Source: CBDFKF01 sp965248765 | GTDB lineage: Bacteria > Pseudomonadota > Alphaproteobacteria > VGEJ01 | Assembly: GCA_965248765.1 (NCBI GenBank) | Contig: CBDFKF010000004.1 | Location: 1,674,001 to 1,738,000 of the forward strand | Direction of reading: 5' to 3' | DNA length: 64,000 nucleotides | Shown: one piece after another, positions 17,572 through 25,280 of the stretch | How positions within the stretch are numbered: the first letter of the stretch is position 1 | How the letters are laid out: every line of letters begins with the position of its first letter | Program-made: the position numbers and the translations under genes | Notes under the pieces: generated by a model | The model's database searches: none | The model's input: the letters and a program-made list of their open reading frames with translations, nothing else | What the model was told of the DNA's origin: nothing

Positions 17572-18827
17572 CCGACCAGAATTACTCGTAAATCGTTCAC
17601 ATTGGTGCGGCTCGGCCCAGTCACCACGAGATCGCCGATCGCCGCGAAGGCGCCATAGGAGTCGTTATCGCCAAGGTGGGCGGCAGGATCAACACCCGCG
17701 TTCGCCATGCGCGCGAGGCTGTCGGGTGCGATCAGCGCGCCGGCATTGTCCTCGCTGCCGTCGATCCCGTCGGTATCGCAGGCGATCGCGGAGATGTCCG
17801 GCGCGCCGCCGAGCGCAAGACAGAGCGCGAGCGCGTACTCGGCATTGGGCCCGCCGCGCCCCCGGCCGGCGATCGTCACCGTCGTCTCGCCGCCCGAGAG
17901 AATGGCGCACCTGCGCCCGGCCGCGGCGTGTTCGCGGGCCAAGGCAGCGTGCTCGCCTGCCACCTCGCGCGCCTCCCCTTCGATAGCATCGCCGAGAATG
18001 ATGGGCGCGTAGCCGGCTTGTTCGGCCGCAGCTGCGGCCGCGGCCAGGGCATCGCGGGCGGCAGCGACGATGACATGGGCGGCACCGCTGAGGCGGGGAT
18101 CGCCCGGCTTCGGCGTCTCGTCCTCGGCTCGGGAGAGATGGCGGGCGATCGCCGCCGGTGGGGTGATGCGGTAGCGCGCGAGCACGGCTTGCGCATCGGC
18201 AAACCGGGTCGGATCGGCCACGGTCGAGCCGGAGGCGATGACGGCATGATCATCACCGGGGACGTCGGAGATCATCAAGGTGAGCACTCGAGCCGGCGCG
18301 GCGGCCGCGGCAAGGCGCCCGCCCTTGATGGCGGAGAGGTGCTTGCGGACGGTGTTGATCTCCGAGATCGTCGCGCCGGAGCGCAACAGAAGCTCGGTGG
18401 TCGCGCGTTTGTCGGCAAGGCGCAGGCCCGGCGCCGGCAGAGCCAAGAGCGCCGAGCCGCCGCCCGACAGGAGGCACAGGACAAGATCATCCGCCTCCAG
18501 CTTCGCGACCATTGCGAGCATGCGGTGCGCCGCGGCTTCGCCGGCGGCATCGGGGTATGGGTGCCCGGCTTCGATGACCTCGATGTGCTCGGTCGGCACG
18601 CCATGGCCGTAACGGGTGACGACGAGGCCAGCGATCTCGCCGTCGAGGCATTGCTCGACCGAGGCCGCCATGGCGGCGGCGGCCTTGCCGGCGCCGACCA
18701 CGACGATTCGCCCCTTTGGCCGCAGCGGCAGGTGGGCGGGGAGACAGTGGGCGGGCTGGACCCGGGCGACCGCGGCATCGAACAGGCGAAGCAGGAGATC
18801 GCGTCGGCTGTCGGTACCGTCGCTCAT
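17568..18827 (-). CDS. Glycerate 2-kinase / hydroxypyruvate reductase-like (GckA/TtuD, MOFRL)
   Basis: A 419-residue protein of the DUF4147-MOFRL type: N-terminal VVVGAGKAAAAMA, a glycine loop LCLLSGGGSALL, KHLSAIKGGRLA, and the C-terminal MOFRL motif region ending with GPSRTNVNDLRVIL. These proteins phosphorylate D-glycerate at C2 with ATP (some were originally named TtuD, hydroxypyruvate reductase). The 2-phosphoglycerate formed enters glycolysis two steps above pyruvate kinase, whose gene is coupled downstream. The start overlaps the MFS stop by 4 bp. Confidence 0.9.
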   Translation of the reverse strand: MSDGTDSRRDLLLRLFDAAVARVQPAHCLPAHLPLRPKGRIVVVGAGKAAAAMAASVEQCLDGEIAGLVVTRYGHGVPTEHIEVIEAGHPYPDAAGEAAAHRMLAMVAKLEADDLVLCLLSGGGSALLALPAPGLRLADKRATTELLLRSGATISEINTVRKHLSAIKGGRLAAAAAPARVLTLMISDVPGDDHAVIASGSTVADPTRFADAQAVLARYRITPPAAIARHLSRAEDETPKPGDPRLSGAAHVIVAAARDALAAAAAAAEQAGYAPIILGDAIEGEAREVAGEHAALAREHAAAGRRCAILSGGETTVTIAGRGRGGPNAEYALALCLALGGAPDISAIACDTDGIDGSEDNAGALIAPDSLARMANAGVDPAAHLGDNDSYGAFAAIGDLVVTGPSRTNVNDLRVILVG

Positions 18828-20116
18828 CCGTTAACGACGACCTGACGGCCGTGGGTCTCGCGCAGCCCGAACGACAACAGGATCGCGATGCCGAAGCATG
18901 CGGGGTAGACGAGGAATGCCTGGCGGAAGACGCCGGCCGCATAGACCGGGGCGCCATCGACGATGGTGCCATCCCAGCCGAGGTCGAGCAGCCAGCCGAC
19001 GAGCGGCTGAAACAGGGCCGGGCTGAGCATGCAGATGGTGTTGAACAGCCCGGTCGCGGTGCTGCCGAGCCGCGGTTGGTTGTGCTCGCGCAGGTAGGCG
19101 AACATCACGCCCATCGTGCCGGCGGCGACGCCGAGCACGAACAACAGCGCCTGGAGCAGGAAGAGCGGCATGTCGGGCGCCAAGGCGAGCGCCAGCCAGA
19201 CCACGAGCCCGACGATGCCGCCCACCACCATCGGCGCCTTGCGGAGCCGCAACCGGTCGGCGATCCAGCCCGAGGCCGGCGCGCCGATCGCCCAGCCGAC
19301 CATGACGATCGAGGTGGTCGCCGCGGCGCTGGGCCGGCTCATGGCATAGGCCTGCATCAGGTAGGCGACGCTCCACAGGCTCAAGAAGGAGAGGATCGGG
19401 CCGGCGATCATTGCGCCGTAGAGCGAGATCAGCCAGGTCTGCCGGTTGGCGGCGACGGTGCGCAAGTCGCGCCAGAAAGCGCGCGGCGGGCCGGACGCCG
19501 CTTGTGCTGCCGGGGTGCCCGGCGCCGCTGGCCGGCGATCGCGGACCGTCAGCCACAGCATGACCGCCCACAACAGCGCCGCGAGAGTCAGCAGGTAATA
19601 GATGAGGCGCCAGTCGACGACATCCACGATTGCGGCGAGCGGCGCCTGGCCGAGGAAAGCGCCGGCCATGCCCGAGAACATGATCATGCCGGTGACGAAG
19701 GCGAAGCGTTCGGGCGGCAGCCAGGCGCGGGCGATGACCAGCGCGCCGACGAACGGCACGCCGGCACCGGCGCCGATCAGGAGCTGGCCGAGGGAGGCGG
19801 TGGCGAGGGAATCGGCGACAGCGAACAGCACGCTGCCGAGCGCGCAGCAGAGGGCGGCGATGGTGAGGACGGCGCGGGCGCCCCAGCGGTCGAGCACGAT
19901 GCCGAGGGGGATCTGGAGGCCGGCATAGGAGTAGAAGTAAAAGGCCGAGAGGTTGCCCAAGAGGACCGCGGTGACGCCGAGATCGCGCATCAGATCGTCG
20001 ACCATCACGTTGGGCGCGACCCGTTGGAAGAAGGCGTAGGTGTAGAGCGAAGTGGCCAGCGCGAACATGAGCCACGGAAGGATCTGCGCCGATGGCCGGG
20101 CGGCGATCGAGGTCAT
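18824..20116 (-). CDS. MFS transporter, first gene of the glycerate/pyruvate kinase operon
   Basis: About 430 residues and 12 predicted transmembrane helices, with the MFS loop-2-3 motif IPLGIVLDRWGARAVL and a second-half counterpart around GWIADRLRLRKAPM. By operon position it probably imports glycerate, tartrate or a related acid (inference). The frame is open to 20278, but the extension is Arg/Pro-rich and unlike a membrane protein start, so ATG 20116 is preferred; no strong ribosome site is seen for either. The 3' end overlaps the kinase start by 4 bp. Confidence 0.83.
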   Translation of the reverse strand: MTSIAARPSAQILPWLMFALATSLYTYAFFQRVAPNVMVDDLMRDLGVTAVLLGNLSAFYFYSYAGLQIPLGIVLDRWGARAVLTIAALCCALGSVLFAVADSLATASLGQLLIGAGAGVPFVGALVIARAWLPPERFAFVTGMIMFSGMAGAFLGQAPLAAIVDVVDWRLIYYLLTLAALLWAVMLWLTVRDRRPAAPGTPAAQAASGPPRAFWRDLRTVAANRQTWLISLYGAMIAGPILSFLSLWSVAYLMQAYAMSRPSAAATTSIVMVGWAIGAPASGWIADRLRLRKAPMVVGGIVGLVVWLALALAPDMPLFLLQALLFVLGVAAGTMGVMFAYLREHNQPRLGSTATGLFNTICMLSPALFQPLVGWLLDLGWDGTIVDGAPVYAAGVFRQAFLVYPACFGIAILLSFGLRETHGRQVVVNG

Positions 20117-20618
20117 GGCGCCGGTTCGCGCCGCTGTGCGGGCACCGCGCGGCTGGCGCGCGAGACCAGCGCAAGGCCGGCGAGCACCAACAGGGCCATG
20201 TCTCTCGGTGGCAAGGCGGTCTTTCGTGTCGACGTGGGTTGGGGGTGGGGTGGGCGGCGTTCTTCGAGGTGGCGCCACGGGAACGAGAGCGGGAGCGCCA
20301 GAAAGAGACGGTGGAAGACGGTGGCGCTCGGCCCGGGCTCGCTTAAGCGCACGAAGATGGGCGCCGAGCTGACGGTGAGCGCGCTCGCGCGCGGCGCTAC
20401 GAGGCTGGCGCGGGCGGCGCGTTCATCAAACACGGCCGAAAGGGAAGGGCGGAGGGGCACCGGGCGAGGTTATAGGCCAGCGCGCCCTATGCTCCAAGCG
20501 AACCCCAACGCGCAGGCGGGGTGCGGCGCCGGAGGGCGCGCAGCCGGTGCCACACAGTCCTGGCGGCGAATGTCCGCTCTTCGGCGGGCATGTCCGCTTG
20601 CTCCCCTCAAGAGCGGAC
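20117..20618. other. Intergenic stretch without a supported gene
   Basis: About 500 bp between the MFS start and a truncated cyclase. All reading frames here are Arg/Ala/Pro-rich and look like non-coding GC-rich DNA. The MFS operon promoter must be in this region. A short repeated element with two copies of tgtccgct is seen near 20570-20600. Confidence 0.5.
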
Positions 20619-21013
20619 CTAGTGAGGAAGCCCGCCGGCAAGAGCGACCACGCCTATTGGCGATTCGCGGCCACGCAAAGAAACCTCGCCAAGGTCTTCC
20701 GTCTCAATACCGGCAGGCGCCCCGAGCCGGTCAAATAGATCGCGGGAGATCAGAATGTCCTGGTTAACCTGCTTCGCGTGCTCTTCCAGACGCGCCGTAA
20801 CGTTCACGTTGTCACCAAAATAGCCGATCTGTTGCTTGGTGCGGCCGACCTCGCTGACGACCACGCGCCCGCAATGCAAGACCGCCCGGAACTGGGGCAC
20901 GACCCCGAACTCGCGCGTGTAGCTTCCACCCAGGGCGTCGATATCGTCGGGTATCGCTTCTCGCAGACGCGGGTACCGGAACCCGCGACCCTCGCCCTCT
21001 TCGCATTCGGCCG
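20619..21013 (-). pseudogene. 3' fragment of a class III adenylate/guanylate cyclase cut by IS256
   Basis: The frame encodes the second half of a cyclase homology domain: VVPQFRAVLHCGRVVVSEVG, then IGYFGDNVNVTARLEEHAK, then a family-like C-terminus. Reading upstream past the first start-like codon the frame stays open and cyclase-like (YPRLREAIPDD) until 21013, where IS256 copy 1 begins. The first metal-binding Asp region is lost, so no active enzyme can be made. The missing 5' half was not found in the window. Confidence 0.85.
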
Positions 21014-21083
21014 GATCGTGTCCCGGGACGTGGTGTAAGAGCCGCGAGCGGGTCGCGGTGTCCGGCGGGCTGAGCCGGATCGC

Positions 21084-22283
21084 TCAAGCGGCCTCGGGAG
21101 GCATCTTGATGAGGGCATTGTCGCTCACCGGCGCGATGGTTTCCAGGGTCATGTAGCGCGCCCTCTGCACCGCCCATTCGTCGTTCTGCTCCATGAGGAT
21201 AGCGCCGCTCAGTCGGGTGATGGCGGCCTCGTTGGGGAAGATGCCGACGACGTTGGTGCGGCGCTTGATCTCGCCGTTGAGGCGCTCCAGGGGATTGGTC
21301 GAGTGGAGCTTGGTGCGGTGCTCCTTGGGGAAGCTCATATAGGCCAGCACGTCGGGCTCGGCTTGGTCCATGAGGTTTGCCAGCTTGGGCGCCTTGGGGC
21401 GGAGCTGGTCGGCCACCTGGCGCCACTGGGTCTTGGCGGCCGCGGCGTCCTCCTGGGCGAAGGCGGTGGCGACGAAGGCGGAGACCACGCGCCGGCCCTG
21501 CTTGCCGGCATGGCCCAGGAGGTTGCGCATGAAGTGCACCCGGCAGCGCTGCCAAGTGGCGTTGAGGACACGAGCGGCGGCGGCCTTGAGGCCCTTGTGG
21601 TCATCGGAGATCACCAGCGTGACGCCGCGCAAACCCCGTCTGGCCAGGCATCGGAGGAACTCGGTCCAGAAGGTCTCGGCCTCCGAGGCGCCGACCGCCA
21701 TGCCGAGGACCTCGCGCCGGCCCTGGGTGTTGACGGCGACGGCGACGATCACCGCGACCGAGACGATGCGCCCGGACTGGCGCACCTTCACATAGGTTGC
21801 ATCCAGCCAGAGGTAGGGCCAGTCGCCTTCCAGGGGCCGCTCGAGGAAGGTCCGGACCTTGTCGTCGATCTCTCCGCAGAGCCGCGAGACCTGGCTCTTG
21901 GAGATGCCGGTCATACCCATGGCCTGGACCAGGTCATCGACCGATCGGGTCGAGACGCCCTGGATGTAGGCCTCCTGGATCACCGCCGTGAGCGCCTTCT
22001 CGGCCATCCGCCGGGGCTCCAGGAAGCCGGGGAAGTAGGAGCCCTTCCGCAGCTTGGGAATGTTCAGCGCGACGCTGCCGGCGCGGCTCTCCCACACCCG
22101 GTCGCGATAGCCGTTGCGGTGGTTGATGCGCGCCGGCGAACGCTCGCCGTGGCCGGCGCCGGTCAGGCCCCGGACCTCCAGTTCCATCAAACGCTGGGCG
22201 GTGAAGCCGATCATCTCGCGCAGCAGATCGGCGTCAGAACTCTTTTCCAGCAAACTACGAAGCGTCATCATGTCGTCGGTCAT
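21084..22283 (-). CDS. IS256-family transposase (copy 1)
   Basis: A 399-residue DDE transposase, one of three near-identical copies. Catalytic residues are visible in WLDATYVKV, VISDDHKGLK and NPLERLNGEIKRR, plus the RCRVHFMRNLL motif typical of IS256/Mutator transposases. ATG 22283 is preferred over upstream Mets because TGGAG lies 8 bp before it; the upstream frame is open. It is intact as a coding region although its element has lost part of one end, so it could act in trans on the other copies. Confidence 0.93.
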   Translation of the reverse strand: MTDDMMTLRSLLEKSSDADLLREMIGFTAQRLMELEVRGLTGAGHGERSPARINHRNGYRDRVWESRAGSVALNIPKLRKGSYFPGFLEPRRMAEKALTAVIQEAYIQGVSTRSVDDLVQAMGMTGISKSQVSRLCGEIDDKVRTFLERPLEGDWPYLWLDATYVKVRQSGRIVSVAVIVAVAVNTQGRREVLGMAVGASEAETFWTEFLRCLARRGLRGVTLVISDDHKGLKAAAARVLNATWQRCRVHFMRNLLGHAGKQGRRVVSAFVATAFAQEDAAAAKTQWRQVADQLRPKAPKLANLMDQAEPDVLAYMSFPKEHRTKLHSTNPLERLNGEIKRRTNVVGIFPNEAAITRLSGAILMEQNDEWAVQRARYMTLETIAPVSDNALIKMPPEAA

Positions 22284-22354
22284 CGTGGTCTCCATTGGTT
22301 CCAGGTTGCGTTGCCACAACCCAACCCTAAACCGGAAACCGCGATGACCGCCCG

Positions 22355-22420
22355 CTGTGGATAACCGGCTTGCCTAGGCCAAACTCTTGGCGGTCGCTAC
22401 GGCAAGCCGGTTACCCACAG
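22355..22420. repeat. Long inverted repeat (20-bp arms) between IS terminus and transposase
   Basis: Arms 22355-22374 and 22401-22420 pair over 20 bp with one mismatch around a 26-nt loop. The same structure is present in the other copies (39090-39155 and 47425-47490). Its place upstream of the transposase suggests it forms a hairpin in any transcript reading in from outside. Confidence 0.85.
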
Positions 22421-22554
22421 CTCCTACACCACTCAACGCACCTTCGGTGCTAACTCTCTGAAACAGGGTCGTTTTTTCTCCTGGCAATTGTTGCAGCGGA
22501 ACGGATTGCGCAACTCCCGCTTCCCCGGCTGCAACCGCAATCGGGAGAAGGTTC

Positions 22555-23676
22555 ATGCCCAAGGTCATGCTGACCGACGCCCGCGTCAAGGTGCTGCGGC
22601 CGCGCAGGACCGCCTACGATATCCGCGACGGCAAGCTCAGGGGCTTCGGTGTCCGGGTGCTGCCCTCCGGCCGCAAACGCTTCTTCGTCCATTGCCAGCA
22701 CCGGGGAGAACGCGTTTGGAAGATCGTCGGCGACGCCACGGCCATGGGTGTGGGCCAGGCGCGGTCCTGCGCGGTCCGAACGCTCGCCGCGATCCGGCGG
22801 GGAGAGGGCCCGCCCCGCGATCCCGCCGAGACCCTCTTCGAGGCCGTCGCCGAGACCGTATTCGAGCGCTACCGGAGGCTCTGGAAGCCGGGAACGCTCG
22901 ATGTCAACCGGTGCTACCTGAAAAACCAAATCCTGCCCCACTTCCGGGGACGGCAAGTCGCCGACATCGACCGGCGGAATGTCCGCGACTGGTTCGCCTC
23001 GCTGCGCGCCACGCCGGTTGCCGCCGACCGGTCCATGCCGGTGCTCTCCGTCATCATAAGGGAGGCGGAAGCCATGGGCCTTCGACCGGAGGGTTCGAAC
23101 CCCTGCCTCGGCATCCGGCGCTACCGCCGCAAGGGGCGGGCGCGCTTCCTGTCCGACGACGAGATACGCTGCCTGTCCGCAACACTGTCGGCCCATGTGG
23201 ACACATCGCCCCGGCAGGTCGCCGTGGTCCGGCTCCTCCTGCTCACGGGATGCCGCAAGAGCGAGATCTTGACCCTCCGCTGGTCCGACTACCGCGAGGG
23301 TCACCTCTTTCTACGCGACAGCAAGACCGGGTCCCGCACCGTCTGGCTGTCGCGGCCGGCCCGGAACGTTCTCGACGGGCTGGACCGGACCGGACAGTGG
23401 GTGTTCCCGGCGGCGCGCGGCAAAGGGCCGAGGAACAAGGGCTGGCTCGAAGGGTTCTGGGACACGGTTCGTGCCGAAGCCGGGTTGCCCGGCGTTCGCC
23501 TGCACGACCTCCGCCACACGCATGCCAGCATCGCCCTGCGGCAAGGTGAGACCGTCCTCACCATCGCCAGGCTGCTCGGTCACCGGAACCCGGAGACGAC
23601 GCTCAAATACACGCATCTGGCCGACACAATGGTTCGCGAAGCTGCCGAGACGGTCGGCGCCGTGCTGGAGGGCTGA
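22555..23676 (+). CDS. Tyrosine recombinase / integrase 1
   Basis: A 373-residue integrase with an N-terminal DUF4102-like part (GKLRGFGVRVLPSGRK), a core-binding domain, and a catalytic domain with the R-H-R-H-Y set: Arg in LTGCRKSEIL, HDLRHTHAS, LLGHRNPETT and Tyr in LKYTHLAD. It is followed after 3 bp by a second integrase and then by a tRNA-derived attachment site at 24921, so the pair most likely integrates an ICE or island into that tRNA. A possible ribosome site (GGGAGAAGG) precedes the ATG. Confidence 0.92.
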   Translation: MPKVMLTDARVKVLRPRRTAYDIRDGKLRGFGVRVLPSGRKRFFVHCQHRGERVWKIVGDATAMGVGQARSCAVRTLAAIRRGEGPPRDPAETLFEAVAETVFERYRRLWKPGTLDVNRCYLKNQILPHFRGRQVADIDRRNVRDWFASLRATPVAADRSMPVLSVIIREAEAMGLRPEGSNPCLGIRRYRRKGRARFLSDDEIRCLSATLSAHVDTSPRQVAVVRLLLLTGCRKSEILTLRWSDYREGHLFLRDSKTGSRTVWLSRPARNVLDGLDRTGQWVFPAARGKGPRNKGWLEGFWDTVRAEAGLPGVRLHDLRHTHASIALRQGETVLTIARLLGHRNPETTLKYTHLADTMVREAAETVGAVLEG

Positions 23677-23679
23677 GGC

Positions 23680-24819
23680 ATGGCAAGCAAGGAACGCATG
23701 CGGCTTACCGACGCCGCCATCGCCCGTCTCCGCCCCCGCGAGCGGGAATACACGGTCTGGGATAATCATGTCGCCGGCCTCGGCGTTCGGGTTCGGCCCT
23801 CGGGCGGGCGGAGCTATATCCTGCTGAAGAATGCTGGCGGGCGATCGAGACGGGTCTCTCTCGGCCCGGTGTCGCTGAAGACCGTCGCGGAGGTCCGCCG
23901 GGAATGCCATGCGCGCAAGGCGGAACCGGAAGTGGCCGGAGCGCCCAGGCGCGCGGCTCCGCTGTTCCGGGACTTCGTCGAGGACGCGTGGAAGGAGGCC
24001 CATTTCGATGGATACAAGCCGTCCACGAAAATGGCCGTCCAGTCCCTGCTCGACCGCCAGCTCCTGCCCGCCTTCGGATCGAAACCGCTCGACCGCATCA
24101 CCACGGCGCGCATCGGGCGCTGGTTCGATGCCTTCAGCCGGACCGCGCCCGGCAACGCCAACCACGCGCTCGATCTTCTCCGGCAGATCATAAACTTCGC
24201 TGTCGCCCGCAGCCATGTCGAAACCAACACCGCGCGAGCCGTGAAAAGGAACCGGCGGCCGGTGCTCACGCGCTTTCTGTCACGGGAAGAGATATCCCGG
24301 CTCCATAGGGTGCTGGACAGGCAGACCCGCCATAGCAGGCGTGAGCAGGCGGATATCATCCGGCTTCTGCTCCTGACCGGATGCCGCAGAAGCGAGATCC
24401 TCCGGCTGCGCTGGTCGGAAGTCGATCGCGACAGGCTGGTCCTCGCCGACGGCAAGACGGGGCCCAGGATCGTTCCCCTCAATACCCCGGCCCGGCGTAT
24501 TCTCGAACGCCGACCGCGCGGCGGAAGCCCCTTCGTATTTCCCTCCCCGAGCGATCCCACCCGGCCCCGCAGCCGCAACCTTGGGTTCTGGTATCGCGCC
24601 CGGCGCGAGGCTTGCATTGAGGACGTTCGCCTTCACGACCTCCGCCACACGCATGCCAGCCACGCGGTGATGAACGGCGTGCCGGTGCCGGTGGTCTCCC
24701 GCCTGCTCGGCCATGCCAGCGTAAGCATGACGCTGCGCTACGCCCATCTCGGGGACCGGGACGTCGAGGCGGCGGCCGAGAGGGTCGGGCAATCCATCGC
24801 CGCCATCATGGGCATTTGA
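23680..24819 (+). CDS. Tyrosine recombinase / integrase 2
   Basis: A 379-residue paralogue of the preceding integrase with the same layout: VAGLGVRVRPSGGRSY at the N-terminus, then LTGCRRSEILRLRW, HDLRHTHASH, LLGHASVSMT and LRYAHLGD for the catalytic set. The two genes are only 3 bp apart and share most of the catalytic box residues, so they arose by duplication or work as a pair. The stop is about 100 bp from the tRNA 3' fragment, the normal position for an integrase next to its att site. Confidence 0.92.
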   Translation: MASKERMRLTDAAIARLRPREREYTVWDNHVAGLGVRVRPSGGRSYILLKNAGGRSRRVSLGPVSLKTVAEVRRECHARKAEPEVAGAPRRAAPLFRDFVEDAWKEAHFDGYKPSTKMAVQSLLDRQLLPAFGSKPLDRITTARIGRWFDAFSRTAPGNANHALDLLRQIINFAVARSHVETNTARAVKRNRRPVLTRFLSREEISRLHRVLDRQTRHSRREQADIIRLLLLTGCRRSEILRLRWSEVDRDRLVLADGKTGPRIVPLNTPARRILERRPRGGSPFVFPSPSDPTRPRSRNLGFWYRARREACIEDVRLHDLRHTHASHAVMNGVPVPVVSRLLGHASVSMTLRYAHLGDRDVEAAAERVGQSIAAIMGI

Positions 24820-24920
24820 CCGTGCGGTTGCCGGTGTCGATCCAAGCGATTCCTCGAACGGTTGTGACCATTTGCAAGATGATTGATCGTTTGGTTGGCA
24901 GCCTCCGTTTAACACTCAGC

Positions 24921-24965
24921 CTCATAACCTGAAGGTAGTAGGTTCAAATCCTACCCCCGCAACCA
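24921..24965 (+). other. Attachment site: 3' part of an initiator-type tRNA (anticodon CAT)
   Basis: The sequence runs from the anticodon loop (ctcataa) through cctgaagg, a complete T-arm (ggttcaaatcc) and acceptor strand to cccccgcaacca. This matches the 3' half of bacterial initiator tRNA-Met. Upstream bases do not continue the tRNA: the 5' anticodon arm breaks after TCAG and no D-arm is found. It is therefore a duplicated 3' end, as made by integrases that use tRNA genes, not a functional tRNA. Confidence 0.82.
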
Positions 24966-24972
24966 AAACAAA

Positions 24973-25004
24973 CCTCTGAAAATACTGTTTTTTTCAGGGG
25001 TTTT
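24973..25004 (+). terminator. Intrinsic terminator following the tRNA 3' fragment
   Basis: Stem cctctgaaaa (24973-24982) pairs with ttttcagggg (24991-25000) with one G-T pair, followed by TTTTC. It would end a tRNA transcript and suggests the DNA to the right carries the native tRNA downstream sequence or a previous copy of it. Confidence 0.75.
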
Positions 25005-25280
25005 CTTATGTCCGAGTAGGCCGGGTAATCTCTTTCCGTAAGCATACCGTAAGCGGATTCATTATAAGTTCTGTGCAATGTAGCGCAGTTCTGGTGGGGT
25101 TGGCCTTCCCGAGTCGCCCAGCCACTCGTCGAGCTTCGACCAGCGCCGCCGCCCCGAGACGTTGCGTACGGCGATGGCCACCGCATTCTTCTGTCCGACC
25201 AGCACGACCATGGAAGGCACGGTCGCGCAGTCGATCATCGATGTCGAGAACCCGAAGACGGCGCTCAGCGTGACCGGGCG
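25005..25280. other. Unassigned stretch between att-like site and relaxase remnant
   Basis: The 8-mer ccgtaagc is directly repeated at 25036-25043 and 25047-25054, which could be an arm-type integrase site. On the minus strand a short open frame (about 25062-25234) has a protein-like composition, but I cannot identify it. The junction with the relaxase fragment is close to 25270. Confidence 0.4.

Larger units (their letters stand above)
21014..22436 (-). mobile_element. IS256-family element, copy 1 (right terminus truncated)
   Basis: It is nearly identical to the two 1435-bp copies at 39062 and 46084. The transposase-distal end (GATCGTGTCCCGGG...) is intact at 21014. At the other end identity stops at 22436, so the last 12 bp of the terminal repeat (agggacacgacc side) are missing. 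The copy should therefore be unable to transpose by itself. It sits inside a cyclase gene; no target duplication can be tested because one end is lost. Confidence 0.9.

Noticed and set aside
18716..20767. A 683-residue frame on the plus strand over the glycerate kinase and MFS genes
   Set aside because: Low-complexity Arg/Gly/Asp/His composition, a shadow of two well-supported minus-strand genes.
21006..21013. Target duplication for IS256 copy 1 (ttcggccg)
   Set aside because: The other terminus is missing, so the partner cannot be identified; a partial look-alike near 22443 (ttcggtgc) is too weak.
21303..22364. A 353-residue open frame antisense to the IS256 transposase (also in copies 2 and 3)
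   Set aside because: It exists only because the GC-rich transposase gene keeps the opposite frame open; no family-like motifs or ribosome site, while the transposase strand has all catalytic residues.
24911..24965. A functional tRNA-Met gene
   Set aside because: Only the 3' half is present; no D-arm or 5' acceptor strand upstream and a mismatch closes the anticodon stem.
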